A DNA stretch of 64,000 nucleotides from Acidobacteriota bacterium (GCA_025463215.1 JAOBWF010000085.1:1-64000); one strand, 5' to 3'; counted from the stretch's first letter, positions 54,945-63,977 are shown. Numbers and translations are program-made. The notes: generated by a model not told the origin, from the letters alone.

Positions 54945-57900
54945 ATGTGCTCTGCTCGCACCGTCACCGCCGCCGTCGCGTTCTGCGTGATCCTTCAGAC
55001 CGCGCTCTTCGCCCAGGTCACCACCGGCGACATCGTCGGCCGCGTCACCGATTCGAGCGGCGGCGTCCTGCCGGGGGCGACGGTGACGATCGAACACGTC
55101 AGCACCCATGACAGCCGCACCGTGCCCTCCAACAGCACCGGGGACTTCGTGTTCAACCTGCTGCCGATCGGCGCCTACACCGTCAAGGTCGAGATGCAGG
55201 GGTTCATCACGCAGACCGCGCGCGTCAACCTGTCGACCGGCGATCGCGCGCGCTTCGATGCGAAGCTGCAACTCGGACAGGTGGCCGAAAACGTGACGGT
55301 CACCGCGGAATCACCGCTGGTCCAGACCGACTCGGCGACGATCAGCGCGCTGGTCACTGAGAAGGCGGTTCAGGACCTGCCGGTCAGCGGCCGCAACGTG
55401 GTGCGGCTGGTGCAGCTCGTGCCCGGCGCCTTCGAAGGGCAGCAGAACTCGCTGGCCAGCGGCAACCGCCCCGACGACCGCCGCCAGACGTCGGCGGTAT
55501 CGATCAACGGCTCGATGGACAACCAGAACAACCACCTGATCGACGGCATCGACAACAACGAGCGGGCGATCGGCACGGTTGGCGTCAAGCCGTCGATCGA
55601 CGCGATCGCCGAAATCAAGGTGCAGACCAGCATGTACACCGCCGAGGTCGGCCGCACCGCCGGCGGCGTCGTCAACATCATCACGAAGTCGGGCAGCAAC
55701 GACTACCATGGGTCGGCGTTCGAGTTCATTCGCAACGATCGGTTCGACGCACGGAATTTCTTCGCGACCGGCGTCGACAAGCCGAAGCTGACCCAGAACC
55801 AGTACGGCGGCAGCGTCGGCGGTCCGGTCGTGCGCAACAAGACCTTCTTCTTCGCTGATTACGAAGGGTTCAACGTCAACCAGGGCGTGACCGCGGTGGC
55901 GACGGTGCCGACCGCGAAAATGCGCGCCGGCGATTTTTCCGAGCTGTCCGTGGCGATCTTCGATCCGACCAAGACGCCGCGCACGGTATTTGCCGGCAAC
56001 GTGATCCCATCCGGTCGCCTCGACCCGGCGGCGCTCAACGTGCTGGCGCTCTACCCGCTGCCGACCGGGCCCGGTCTGGCCAACAACTACACTGGCGTCC
56101 GGCAGCGGACGCAGGACAACTCGGCGACCGATGTCCGCGCCGACCAGATTGTGAACGGCAACAACCGCGTCTTCGCCCGCTACTCGTACAACAAAGTCAG
56201 CACGTTCACGCCGCCGGTGTTCCCGGCGGTGAACGGCATCGAGCCGGGCGGCGGCGGGTCGTTCCCCGGCAGCAACGATACCAGCGCGCACAATCTCGGC
56301 GTCAGCTACTCGCGTGTGGTCAACCCGACGCTGATCACCGAGCTGCGCGGCGGCTACCTGAACGTCAGCATCGCCTCCTACGGCCTCAACTACGGCAACA
56401 ATGTCGCCCAGTCGCTCGGCATCCCCGGCGTCAATACCGCGGATCCGCTGACGTCGGGGCTCACGCCGATCACGCTCACCGGCTATGCCGGGGCCGGCGA
56501 CGCGACGTTCCTGCCACTGATCCAGGTGGATCACACCTGGCAGGGCAGCGGCTCGGTGACCAAGATCGCCGGCGCCCACTCGATCAAGGGGGGCGGCGGG
56601 GTGATCAATCGGACGTTCACCGTCTCGCAGAGCAACCAGCCGCTCGGCGCGATGACGTTCAACACGACGTTGACCGACAACGGCGGCGGCGCCGGCGGCA
56701 ACAGCATCGCCTCGTTCCTGCTCGGGTATCCGCAGCAGGAGTCGCGCATCGTGTCGTTGTTCTATCCGCACTACAACACCAAGGAGCCGTTCGTCTTCGT
56801 GCAGGACGACTGGCGCGCGACCTCGAATCTGACGCTGAACCTCGGTCTGCGCTACGACGTCTTCACGCCCTATACCGAGCAGGACAACCATCTCGTCAAC
56901 GTCAACCTCGCGACGTCGACGATTCTCGTCGCCGGGCAGAACGGCGTATCGCGGACCGCCAACATCACGACCGATCGCTCGAACCTGGCGCCGCGCGCCG
57001 GTTTCTCGGCGACGCTGCCGCACCAGGTCGTGCTGCGCGGCGGCTACGGGATCTCGTACTTCCCGGGCAACTACATGTCGCAGTCCTTCCTCAAGAGCGC
57101 GCCGTTCACCAGTACCTTCGGTCCGGTGATCAGCACGGGCGCGTCGGGAGGCGTGCCCAACCTGCTCCTGAGCAACGGCCTGCCGGCGCCGGTCGCGACC
57201 GACATCACCGTGCCGACCGGCACCTTCCAGGCCGAGGCGCTCGACTTCAGGAACACCCGCACGCAGCAGTACAACCTGTTCGCGGAAAAGGAATTCGCCG
57301 GCAACGTGATCGGCGGCGGCTATCTTGGGTGGCGGCAGGATCACCTCGCGCAGTACCTCGGCAACGTCGACCTCGCGCCGGCGGCCCCGGGGGCGATCCA
57401 GCAACGCCGCGCCTTCGTCTCGACGCTGCCGAACGTCAGCGCGATTCCGTTGATCGCCAGCGACTACGAGGGCACCTACGACGCGATGCAGGTCGTCTTT
57501 CAGCGGCGGCAGCGCCGCGGCCTCACCGTCTCGGCCAACTACACGCTGGCGCACGCCCAGGTCACCAACGCGTCGCCGTGGGATGTGAGCATCGTCGAAC
57601 GCTACGATTCGGACTTCGACGTCCGCCATCGCGCGGTCCTGTCCGCCAACTACGAGCTGCCGTCGCTCGGCACCGCGGATCCGGTGATGCGGGGCGTGCT
57701 CGGCGGCTGGCAGATCAACACCGTCGCCTACTGGCAGACCGGCACCGCCTTCACCATCGCCAACGGCACCGCGCGCAGCAACACCGGCGGCACCGATCGG
57801 CCGAATCAGGTCGGCGATCCGCAGCTCAGCAACCCGACGGTCGAGCAATGGTTCAACGTCGCGGCGTACGCCGCGCAGCCGATCAACACCGCCGGCAACA

Positions 57901-58139
57901 CCGGCCGCAACACGCTGCACGGTCCGCCGCAACGGCGCGTCGACCTGTCGCTGTTCAAGAACGTGGCGCTCCACAACACGGCGCGGCTGCAGCTACGCGC
58001 GGAGGTGTTCAACGTCACCAATACGCCGAGCTTCGCAACGCCGAACGCGAACTTCGGGACCGCCGGCTTCGGCAGCATCACCAGCACCGGCAACGCGATC
58101 CCGCGGCAGATGCAGTTCGCGGCCAAGCTCCTGTTCTAG
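54945..58139 (+). CDS. TonB-dependent receptor with N-terminal carboxypeptidase-regulatory domain
   Basis: A 1064-residue outer-membrane protein; AAGGAGAGG precedes the ATG. A signal peptide (AAVAFCVILQTALFAQ) is followed by a carboxypeptidase-regulatory-like domain (GDIVGRVTDSSGGVLPGATV... FVFNLLPIGAYTVKVEMQGF), the plug (ALVTEKAVQDLPVSGRNVV, IDGIDNNERAIG, AEIKVQTSMYTAEVGRTAGG) and a long beta-barrel (GSVGGPVVRNKTFFFADYEG, LTLNLGLRYDVFTPYTEQDN), ending in a phenylalanine (AAKLLF), as expected for outer-membrane insertion. This is the common acidobacterial receptor type without a separate SusD. It probably imports or binds a carbohydrate. The LacI regulator and operators upstream and the oxidation genes downstream support a sugar regulon. 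Confidence 0.95.
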   Translation: MCSARTVTAAVAFCVILQTALFAQVTTGDIVGRVTDSSGGVLPGATVTIEHVSTHDSRTVPSNSTGDFVFNLLPIGAYTVKVEMQGFITQTARVNLSTGDRARFDAKLQLGQVAENVTVTAESPLVQTDSATISALVTEKAVQDLPVSGRNVVRLVQLVPGAFEGQQNSLASGNRPDDRRQTSAVSINGSMDNQNNHLIDGIDNNERAIGTVGVKPSIDAIAEIKVQTSMYTAEVGRTAGGVVNIITKSGSNDYHGSAFEFIRNDRFDARNFFATGVDKPKLTQNQYGGSVGGPVVRNKTFFFADYEGFNVNQGVTAVATVPTAKMRAGDFSELSVAIFDPTKTPRTVFAGNVIPSGRLDPAALNVLALYPLPTGPGLANNYTGVRQRTQDNSATDVRADQIVNGNNRVFARYSYNKVSTFTPPVFPAVNGIEPGGGGSFPGSNDTSAHNLGVSYSRVVNPTLITELRGGYLNVSIASYGLNYGNNVAQSLGIPGVNTADPLTSGLTPITLTGYAGAGDATFLPLIQVDHTWQGSGSVTKIAGAHSIKGGGGVINRTFTVSQSNQPLGAMTFNTTLTDNGGGAGGNSIASFLLGYPQQESRIVSLFYPHYNTKEPFVFVQDDWRATSNLTLNLGLRYDVFTPYTEQDNHLVNVNLATSTILVAGQNGVSRTANITTDRSNLAPRAGFSATLPHQVVLRGGYGISYFPGNYMSQSFLKSAPFTSTFGPVISTGASGGVPNLLLSNGLPAPVATDITVPTGTFQAEALDFRNTRTQQYNLFAEKEFAGNVIGGGYLGWRQDHLAQYLGNVDLAPAAPGAIQQRRAFVSTLPNVSAIPLIASDYEGTYDAMQVVFQRRQRRGLTVSANYTLAHAQVTNASPWDVSIVERYDSDFDVRHRAVLSANYELPSLGTADPVMRGVLGGWQINTVAYWQTGTAFTIANGTARSNTGGTDRPNQVGDPQLSNPTVEQWFNVAAYAAQPINTAGNTGRNTLHGPPQRRVDLSLFKNVALHNTARLQLRAEVFNVTNTPSFATPNANFGTAGFGSITSTGNAIPRQMQFAAKLLF

Positions 58140-58194
58140 GCGCGGCGCTGAGGGGCGGCATCGACGTCGCGTATGCTTTACCAGCGAGGTGACC

Positions 58195-59028
58195 ATGAGC
58201 GTCGACCGTGAACGCGAAGGCCTCAGAGGATATGCCGGCTTCGCGACCTTTGCGTTCCTGATCGCCCTGAGTGCCGCCGGTCCTCTGGCGCAGCGCCGCG
58301 ATTATCCCACCCGTCCGCCCGCCGATCCCGCGGCGGTCGAGCGCGGCAAGGCCCTCTACGGGGTCAACTGCCAGTTCTGCCACGGCGCGGATACCCGCGG
58401 CGGCGACAGCGGCCCGAGCCTGTTGCGCTCCGGCATCGTGCTCGACGATCAGCACGGCGAGCTGATGGCGCCGGTCGTCCGCGGCGGGCGTCCGGGGATG
58501 CCGAAGTTCGCGCTCACCGACGATCAGATCGCCGACGTCGCCGCCTTCGTCCACACCTTCCGCGCCGCCGGCTATGACGAGTCGCGCCTCAAACCGCCGA
58601 GCATTGTGGTCGGCGACGCGACCGCGGGCGAGAGGTTCTTCACCGCAAAGTGCGCCGCGTGCCACTCGGCGACGGGCGACCTGCGCGGTCTCGCGACGAA
58701 GATCGCGGATCCGCGGCTGTTGCAGCAGACGTGGCTGCTGCCCGGCAGCGGCGCCGGCCGCGGCGGGCCGCCGCCCGTGCAGGTCAAGCCGGCGACCGTT
58801 ACCGTCACGCTCCCGTCCGGCGACAAAATCGAAGGCCGCCTCGATCGCGTCGACGACTTCCTCGTCGCGCTGACGATGGCCGACGGGACGCGGCGGTCGG
58901 TGGCGACCAGCGGCGACTCGCCGAAAGTGGAGATTCACGATCCGCTGCAGCCGCACAAGGATCTGCTGCGCACCTATACCGACGCGGACATCCACAACGT
59001 GACCGCCTACCTGGTGACCCTGAAATGA
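58195..59028 (+). CDS. Di-haem c-type cytochrome
   Basis: A 277-residue exported protein; the hydrophobic segment is GFATFAFLIALSAAGPLAQ. Two haem-c sites are visible: CQFCH (Cys59-His63) and CAACH (Cys153-His157). Methionine ligand candidates are in RGGRPGMPKFALTDDQI for the first haem. After the second haem motif there is an insert with beta strands (PATVTVTLPSGDKIEGRLDR, DDFLVALTMADGTRRSV) before the final DADIHNVTAYLVTLK helix, a layout seen in cytochromes that partner PQQ dehydrogenases. Its stop overlaps the next start (ATGA), so it is probably the electron acceptor of that dehydrogenase. Confidence 0.92.
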   Translation: MSVDREREGLRGYAGFATFAFLIALSAAGPLAQRRDYPTRPPADPAAVERGKALYGVNCQFCHGADTRGGDSGPSLLRSGIVLDDQHGELMAPVVRGGRPGMPKFALTDDQIADVAAFVHTFRAAGYDESRLKPPSIVVGDATAGERFFTAKCAACHSATGDLRGLATKIADPRLLQQTWLLPGSGAGRGGPPPVQVKPATVTVTLPSGDKIEGRLDRVDDFLVALTMADGTRRSVATSGDSPKVEIHDPLQPHKDLLRTYTDADIHNVTAYLVTLK

Positions 59029-60782
59029 TCAACAGCCGAGATGTCCGCAGCGCAGCCCTTCAGGGCTGCCCGCCGGCCGCCCGCAGGAGTGACGCCCTGC
59101 GCTACCTGCTGTCGATGATCGTCGTGTGCTGTGCATCGCTGGTGCTCGCCGCCCAGAGCGGCGGCGGGCTCGATCCCGCGTCGCTGCTGAAGCCGCTCGC
59201 CGATTCGTGGCCGAGCTATTCGGGCGACTACACTGGCCGCCGCTACAGCGCGCTGACGCAGGTCAATCAGGCGAACGTGAAGAACCTGACCCTCGCGTTT
59301 GCCGCCCGGGTGACCGGCGGCCCCGGCAGCGGCGCCGTCAACCCGAACGGACCGCAGACGTTCGTCGGCGGCGAGGGGGACGGCAGCGTCACCGTCGCCG
59401 GCGCGACGCAGATCAAGGGCGCGGTGCTGTCGGTCGACGGCGTCCTGTACGTGACCGCGCCCGACAACGTCTGGGCGCTCGACGCCCACGACGGCAAGGA
59501 AATCTGGCACTACTTCTGGAAGACGAAGGGCGGCACTCACATCGGCAACCGCGGCGTCGCGATGTGGCGCAACTATCTCTACTTCGTCACGCCCGACGAT
59601 TACTTCGTGTCGCTCGACGCGCGCACCGGCCAGGAGCGCTGGCACAAGGAAGCGGCGCCCTTCAGCCAGCAGTACTTCATGACCTCGGCGCCGATGACCG
59701 TCGGCGACCACATCATCGTCGGTACCGGCAACGATCTCGATTCGCCGGGCTATCTGATGTCGTTCGATCCGGAAACCGGCGCGCAGCAGTGGCGCTTCTA
59801 CACCGTGCCGATGAACCCCGGCGATCCGGGGCTCGACACCTGGAAGAGCCTCGACGCGGCGCGGCACGGCGGCGGCCATCCGTGGCTGCCGGGCGTGTAC
59901 GATCCGGAATCCCATCTCTACATCTTCGGCACCGGCAACCCGACACCGGCGTACATGTCGACGCCGCGCGGCGAGGGCATGGACAACCTCTTCACCTGCG
60001 CGATTGTCGCGGTCAACGTCGACAGCGGCAAGATGGAGTGGTACTACCAGACGTCGCCGCACGACACGCACGACTGGGACTCGGCGCAGACCCCGGTGCT
60101 GGTCGACGGCGACTTCCGCGGCAGCGGCCCGCGCAAGATGGTGCTGACGGCGAGCCGCAACGGCTACTACTTCACGCTCGATCGCCGGACCGGCGAGCAC
60201 ATGGTGACGAGCACCTTCTCCGACACGGTGAACTGGGCGAAGCCGGGGCTGAACGCGAAGGGGCAGCCGGTGCGGGATCCGTCGAAGGACAATCACATCG
60301 CCGGCGCGCTGGTGTCGGCGGCGAACGGCGGCTCGACCAACTGGCCGCCGCCGGCCTACAGCCCGGACACCAGCCTGCTCTACGTGCCGACGTCGGAAAC
60401 GTACGCGATGTACTACCTGACGGAAACCGATCCGCGCGGCGCGATGGGGCTGGGCGGGAAGGACGAGGTCAGCGTCGGCACCATGGGCAGCTATATCAGC
60501 GCCATCGACTACAAGACCGGCAAGACCGTCTGGAAGCACAAGTTCCGCACCGCCGGCAATCCGCGCGGCGCGCCGGGGCTGCTGACCACCGCCGGCAGGC
60601 TGCTGTTCGGCGGCGACGTGTCGGGCAACGTCATCGCCTTCGATCCGGCGAACGGCAACCCGCTGTGGCACTCGCAGATCGGGCAGGTCACGAACGCGCC
60701 CGAGACCTACATGGTCGACGGCCGCCAGCACGTGCTGGTCGCCGCCGGCGATACGCTCTACTCGTTCACGCTCTATCGGTAG
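59025..60782 (+). CDS. PQQ-dependent alcohol/sugar dehydrogenase
   Basis: A quinoprotein of 585 residues from the ATG that overlaps the cytochrome stop; an in-frame ATG at 59115 (MIVVCCASLVLAAQ) would give 555 residues. The early part includes a palindromic repeat and then an export signal. Propeller signatures: WPSYSGDYTGRRYSALTQVN, NVWALDAHDGKEIWHY, FVSLDARTGQERWHKEA, DTHDWDSAQTPVLVD (catalytic-site region with the Asp), and GGDVSGNVIAFDPANGNPLW. The adjacent Cys-Cys of methanol dehydrogenases was not seen. No haem motif is fused. It oxidises an alcohol or sugar in the periplasm and likely passes electrons to the cytochrome encoded just upstream. Confidence 0.92.
   Translation: MINSRDVRSAALQGCPPAARRSDALRYLLSMIVVCCASLVLAAQSGGGLDPASLLKPLADSWPSYSGDYTGRRYSALTQVNQANVKNLTLAFAARVTGGPGSGAVNPNGPQTFVGGEGDGSVTVAGATQIKGAVLSVDGVLYVTAPDNVWALDAHDGKEIWHYFWKTKGGTHIGNRGVAMWRNYLYFVTPDDYFVSLDARTGQERWHKEAAPFSQQYFMTSAPMTVGDHIIVGTGNDLDSPGYLMSFDPETGAQQWRFYTVPMNPGDPGLDTWKSLDAARHGGGHPWLPGVYDPESHLYIFGTGNPTPAYMSTPRGEGMDNLFTCAIVAVNVDSGKMEWYYQTSPHDTHDWDSAQTPVLVDGDFRGSGPRKMVLTASRNGYYFTLDRRTGEHMVTSTFSDTVNWAKPGLNAKGQPVRDPSKDNHIAGALVSAANGGSTNWPPPAYSPDTSLLYVPTSETYAMYYLTETDPRGAMGLGGKDEVSVGTMGSYISAIDYKTGKTVWKHKFRTAGNPRGAPGLLTTAGRLLFGGDVSGNVIAFDPANGNPLWHSQIGQVTNAPETYMVDGRQHVLVAAGDTLYSFTLYR
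59052..59069. repeat. Palindromic repeat at the start of the PQQ dehydrogenase gene
   Basis: GCAGCCC, TTCA and GGGCTGC form a perfect 7-bp stem. It is a compensatory variant of the window's palindrome family: both arms changed together and pairing is kept. It lies in the coding frame if translation begins at 59025. Confidence 0.75.
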
Positions 60783-60815
60783 CGTCAGGGCTTCAGCCGA
60801 GCAGGGGAGGCAGAG

Positions 60816-61742
60816 ATGCTCACACGACGTGAATTCGGAACGATGGCGATTGCCGGTCTGGCGTTCCCGCGCATCGCGAGCGCCTTCGACTCGATCGTCA
60901 ACGGCGTGCACATCGGCGTCCAGACCTACAGCTACCGCGATCTGGCGCGGCCGGCCGGTGCCGCCGACTCCGTGGACGTCGTCATCGACGCGATGAAGAC
61001 GAGCGGGCTCACCGAGTGCGAGCTGTTTTCGCCGCAGCTCGAACCGCAGTTCGGGTCGGGGGCGCGCGGTGCGCGCGGCGCGCCGCCGTCGGCCGACGCG
61101 ATCAAGGCGCGCGAGGACCTCCGCAGGTGGCGGCTGGAGACCCCGCTCGATCACTTCAGGAACGCGCGCCGGAAGTTCGACGCGGCGGGCATCACGATTA
61201 CCGCCTACTGCTACAACATGAACGCGAGCTTCACCGACGCGGAGCTCGAACGCGGATTCGAGATGACCAAGGCGCTCGGCGCACCGGTGATGACGACCTC
61301 GACGCAGATGGAGGTCGCGAAGCGCCTGGCACCGCTCGCCGACAAGCACACGCTCGTCGTCGGTCTGCACGGCCACTCGAACGTCAGCGATCCGAACGAG
61401 TTCGCGACGCCGGAGAGCTTCGCCGCGGCGATGACGATGTCGAAATACCTGAAGGTGAACCTCGACGTCGGCCATTTCGTGTCCGCGGACTACGATCCGG
61501 TCGCCTACATCCGCGAGCACCACGCCGACATCACCAACCTGCACCTGAAGGATCGCAAGAAGCACCAGGGGGACAACACACCGTGGGGCCAGGGCGATAC
61601 GCCGATCAAGGAAGTGCTGCAGCTGCTCAAGCAGGAGCGCTGGGCGATCCCGGTCGACATCGAATACGAATACCGCGGCACCGGCACCTCGCCTGAAGAA
61701 GTGAAGAAGTGCTACGAGTACGCGAAGCAGGCGCTGGCGTGA
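60816..61742 (+). CDS. Secreted (Tat-type) sugar phosphate isomerase/epimerase-like TIM barrel
   Basis: A 308-residue protein of the AP endonuclease 2/xylose isomerase-like TIM-barrel superfamily. A twin-arginine signal is present (TRREFGTMAIAGLAFPRIAS), which suggests export of a folded, metal-bound enzyme. Barrel landmarks: VHIGVQTYSYRDL, GLTECELFSPQ, ITAYCYNMNASFTD, VVGLHGHSNV, LKVNLDVGHFV, DITNLHLKDRKKHQ and VDIEYEYRG, giving likely metal ligands His, Asp, His and Glu. An acid/Gly/Arg-rich loop (GSGARGARGAPP) lies after the second strand. It probably isomerises or epimerises the sugar product of the dehydrogenase, or cleaves keto-glycosides (inference). It overlaps the next gene by four bases (GTGA). 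Confidence 0.88.
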   Translation: MLTRREFGTMAIAGLAFPRIASAFDSIVNGVHIGVQTYSYRDLARPAGAADSVDVVIDAMKTSGLTECELFSPQLEPQFGSGARGARGAPPSADAIKAREDLRRWRLETPLDHFRNARRKFDAAGITITAYCYNMNASFTDAELERGFEMTKALGAPVMTTSTQMEVAKRLAPLADKHTLVVGLHGHSNVSDPNEFATPESFAAAMTMSKYLKVNLDVGHFVSADYDPVAYIREHHADITNLHLKDRKKHQGDNTPWGQGDTPIKEVLQLLKQERWAIPVDIEYEYRGTGTSPEEVKKCYEYAKQALA

Positions 61743-62914
61743 AGCGTCTCGGCATGGGGCTCGTCGGCCCGGGCTTCGTCGGCGCCCACCACATCGACGC
61801 CGTCCGCCGGCTCGGGTTCGTCGACGTCGTCGCGATCGCCGCCAGCAGCGATGCGTCCGCGCGCCGCAAGGCCGACGCGCTGGGAGTGCCGAGGGCGTAC
61901 GGCAGCTTCGAGGCGCTCATCGCCGATCCGGATGTTCACGTCGTGCACAATACGACGCCCAACTATCTCCACGTCCCGGTGATCCTCGCGGCGCTGGGGC
62001 GCGGCAAACACGTGATCTCCGACAAGCCGCTGGCGATCACCGCCGCCGACGCGCGCATGCTGCTCGACGCCGCCACCAGAGCCGGCGTCGTCCACGCCGT
62101 GACCTTCAACTACCGGGGCAACCCGCTGGTGCAGCAGGCGCGCGAGATGATTGCGGCCGGCGAGCTCGGACCTGTCCACTTCGTCCACGGCGCGTATCTT
62201 CAGGACTGGCTGCTCGAGGCGACCGATTTCTCCTGGCGGCTCGAGCCGGACAAGGGCGGCGAGAGCTCCGCGGTCGGCGACATCGGATCGCACTGGTGCG
62301 ACCTGGCGCAGCACGTCACCGGACAACGCATCGTCGAGGTCCTCGCCGATCTGACGACCGTGGTCGAGACGCGGCTGAAGCCGTCGGCGGCGTCGGTGGA
62401 CGCCTTCGCGCGGAGCGGCGATGCGGCGCGCGAGCCCGTCCAGGTGCGCAGCGAAGATCTCGCGACGATCCTGCTGCGCTTCGACGGCGGCGCGAAAGGG
62501 ACCGTCTCAATCGGGCAGGTCTGCGCCGGCCACAAGAACGGGTTGTGGTTCGAGGCCAACGGACGCCGGGCGTCTCTCCGCTGGGAGCAGGAAAAGCAGA
62601 ATGAGCTGTGGATTGGCCGGCGCGACGCCGCGAACAGCGTGCTCGCGAAGGATCCGTCGCTGCTGGCACCGGGGGCGAGGCGCTACGCGCATCTGCCCGG
62701 CGGCCATCAGGAAGGCTGGGCCGACGCGTTCTGCAACGTGATGCGCGACATCTACGGCGTCATCGCCGCCGGCCACGGGCCGGGCGGTGCGCATCCGCCG
62801 GCGTTCGCCACCTTCGAAGACGGGTATCATTCCGCGTGCATCGTCGACGCCATTCTCGACAGCCACAGGCGCGGCGCCGTCTGGACGCGCGTCGGCGAGG
62901 CGGTGACGGCATGA
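61739..62914 (+). CDS. Gfo/Idh/MocA family oxidoreductase
   Basis: A 391-residue NAD(P)-dependent sugar oxidoreductase. The GTG start overlaps the previous stop. The Rossmann motif is MGLVGPGFVGAHHIDAV, with the family loop NTTPNYLHVPVILAAL and the EKP-like motif as SDKPLAI. The substrate domain includes HAVTFNYRGNPLVQQAREMI, LEPDKGGESSAVGDIGSHWCD and FATFEDGYHSACIVDAI; the GDIGSHWCDLAQ histidine is typical of the catalytic site. It has no signal peptide, so it is cytoplasmic, unlike the neighbouring Tat-type isomerase. It likely handles an inositol- or glucose-derived substrate imported by this locus. Confidence 0.92.
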   Translation: MKRLGMGLVGPGFVGAHHIDAVRRLGFVDVVAIAASSDASARRKADALGVPRAYGSFEALIADPDVHVVHNTTPNYLHVPVILAALGRGKHVISDKPLAITAADARMLLDAATRAGVVHAVTFNYRGNPLVQQAREMIAAGELGPVHFVHGAYLQDWLLEATDFSWRLEPDKGGESSAVGDIGSHWCDLAQHVTGQRIVEVLADLTTVVETRLKPSAASVDAFARSGDAAREPVQVRSEDLATILLRFDGGAKGTVSIGQVCAGHKNGLWFEANGRRASLRWEQEKQNELWIGRRDAANSVLAKDPSLLAPGARRYAHLPGGHQEGWADAFCNVMRDIYGVIAAGHGPGGAHPPAFATFEDGYHSACIVDAILDSHRRGAVWTRVGEAVTA

Positions 62915-62967
62915 ACGGCCGCGTCCGCATCGGCGCCGCATCCGTCGCCTTCAAGGGAAACCGATGA
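62911..62967 (+). CDS. Possible 18-codon coupling mini-ORF
   Basis: An ATG overlaps the stop of the Gfo/Idh/MocA gene (ATGA), and its own TGA overlaps the ATG of the next gene (ATGA). The peptide would be MNGRVRIGAASVAFKGNR. It exactly bridges the two genes and may keep ribosomes moving into the second isomerase gene. It could equally be chance. Confidence 0.35.
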   Translation: MNGRVRIGAASVAFKGNR

Positions 62968-63929
62968 AGCTAGGTGTGTTCACGCCGGTGTTCGGGACCA
63001 TGACACTCGACGAAGTCCTGGTCAAGGTGCGCGCGCTGCCGCATGTGCAGGCCCTCGAAATCGGCACCGGCGGCTGGCCGGGGCGCGATCATCTCGACAT
63101 CGATGCGCTCCTCGACAAGAAGCCCTGCGCCGACGCGTATCGCAAGAAGATCGAAGACGCCGGCCTGACGATCAGCGCGCTGTCGTGCCACGCGAACCCG
63201 CTCCACCCCGATGCCGCGGTTGCCAAGGCCGCCGACGATCTGTTTCGCAAGACCGTCCGGCTCGCCGATCAGCTCGACGTCCGGGTCGTCGTCACGTTCT
63301 CGGGCTGTCCCGGCGACTCCGACACCGCGATGCACCCGAACTGGATCACCACGCCGTGGCCGCCGGAGTTTCTCGACATCCTCGAGTGGCAGTGGGAGAA
63401 GAAGGCGATCCCGTACTGGAGCCGCACCGCGCAGTTCGCCGCCGACCACGGCGTCAAGGTCGCGCTCGAAGCGCATCCCGGCTTCATCGTCTACAACGTC
63501 GACAGCGCGCTGCGGCTGCGCGCCGCCGCGGGTCCGAATCTGGGCGTCAACTTCGATCCGAGCCATTTCTTCTGGCAGGGGGTCGACGTGCCGGCCGCGA
63601 TCCGCGCGCTCGGGCCGTCGATCTTTCACGTCCACGCCAAGGACGTCGCGATCGATCCGCACAACGTCGCGGTCAACGGCGTGATCGACACCAAGACCTA
63701 CCGCCGCATGGCGGAGCGGTCGTGGCTCTTCCGCAGCGTCGGCTGGGGGCACGACGAGCTCGAATGGAAGCGCATCGTCAGCGCGCTGCGGCTCGCCGGC
63801 TACGACTACGTGATGAGCATCGAGCACGAGGACGCGCTCGCCTCGGTCGACGAAGGGCTCCGCGCCGCGGTCGATTGCCTGTCCCGCGTGATGCTGACCG
63901 AGCCGCCGGTGCAAGCGTGGTGGACTTAG
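62964..63929 (+). CDS. Sugar phosphate isomerase/epimerase family TIM barrel
   Basis: A 321-residue cytoplasmic TIM-barrel protein of the xylose isomerase-like family. Landmarks: MKLGVFTPVFGTMTLDEVL, VQALEIGTGGW, LTISALSCHANPLHPD, VRVVVTFSGCPG, VKVALEAHPGFIVYN, LGVNFDPSHFFWQGVD, IFHVHAKDV and YDYVMSIEHEDAL. The metal ligands expected in the family are Glu in LEAHPG, Asp-His in DPSHFF, His in VHAKD and Glu in SIEHED. It is of different type from the Tat-exported barrel upstream. The last gene of the sugar cluster, it likely converts the intracellular intermediate; the exact substrate cannot be inferred. Confidence 0.9.
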   Translation: MKLGVFTPVFGTMTLDEVLVKVRALPHVQALEIGTGGWPGRDHLDIDALLDKKPCADAYRKKIEDAGLTISALSCHANPLHPDAAVAKAADDLFRKTVRLADQLDVRVVVTFSGCPGDSDTAMHPNWITTPWPPEFLDILEWQWEKKAIPYWSRTAQFAADHGVKVALEAHPGFIVYNVDSALRLRAAAGPNLGVNFDPSHFFWQGVDVPAAIRALGPSIFHVHAKDVAIDPHNVAVNGVIDTKTYRRMAERSWLFRSVGWGHDELEWKRIVSALRLAGYDYVMSIEHEDALASVDEGLRAAVDCLSRVMLTEPPVQAWWT

Positions 63930-63971
63930 GAATTAAGAATTAAGAATTAAGAACTAAGAATTAAGAATTAG
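63930..63971. repeat. Six tandem GAATTAA heptamers right after a stop codon
   Basis: Units GAATTAA x3, GAACTAA, GAATTAA and GAATTAG begin directly after the TAG of the second isomerase gene. The patch is AT-rich in a GC-rich genome and matches the style of the heptamer repeats at 5431 and 49144. Confidence 0.8.
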
Positions 63972-63977
63972 GCATTC

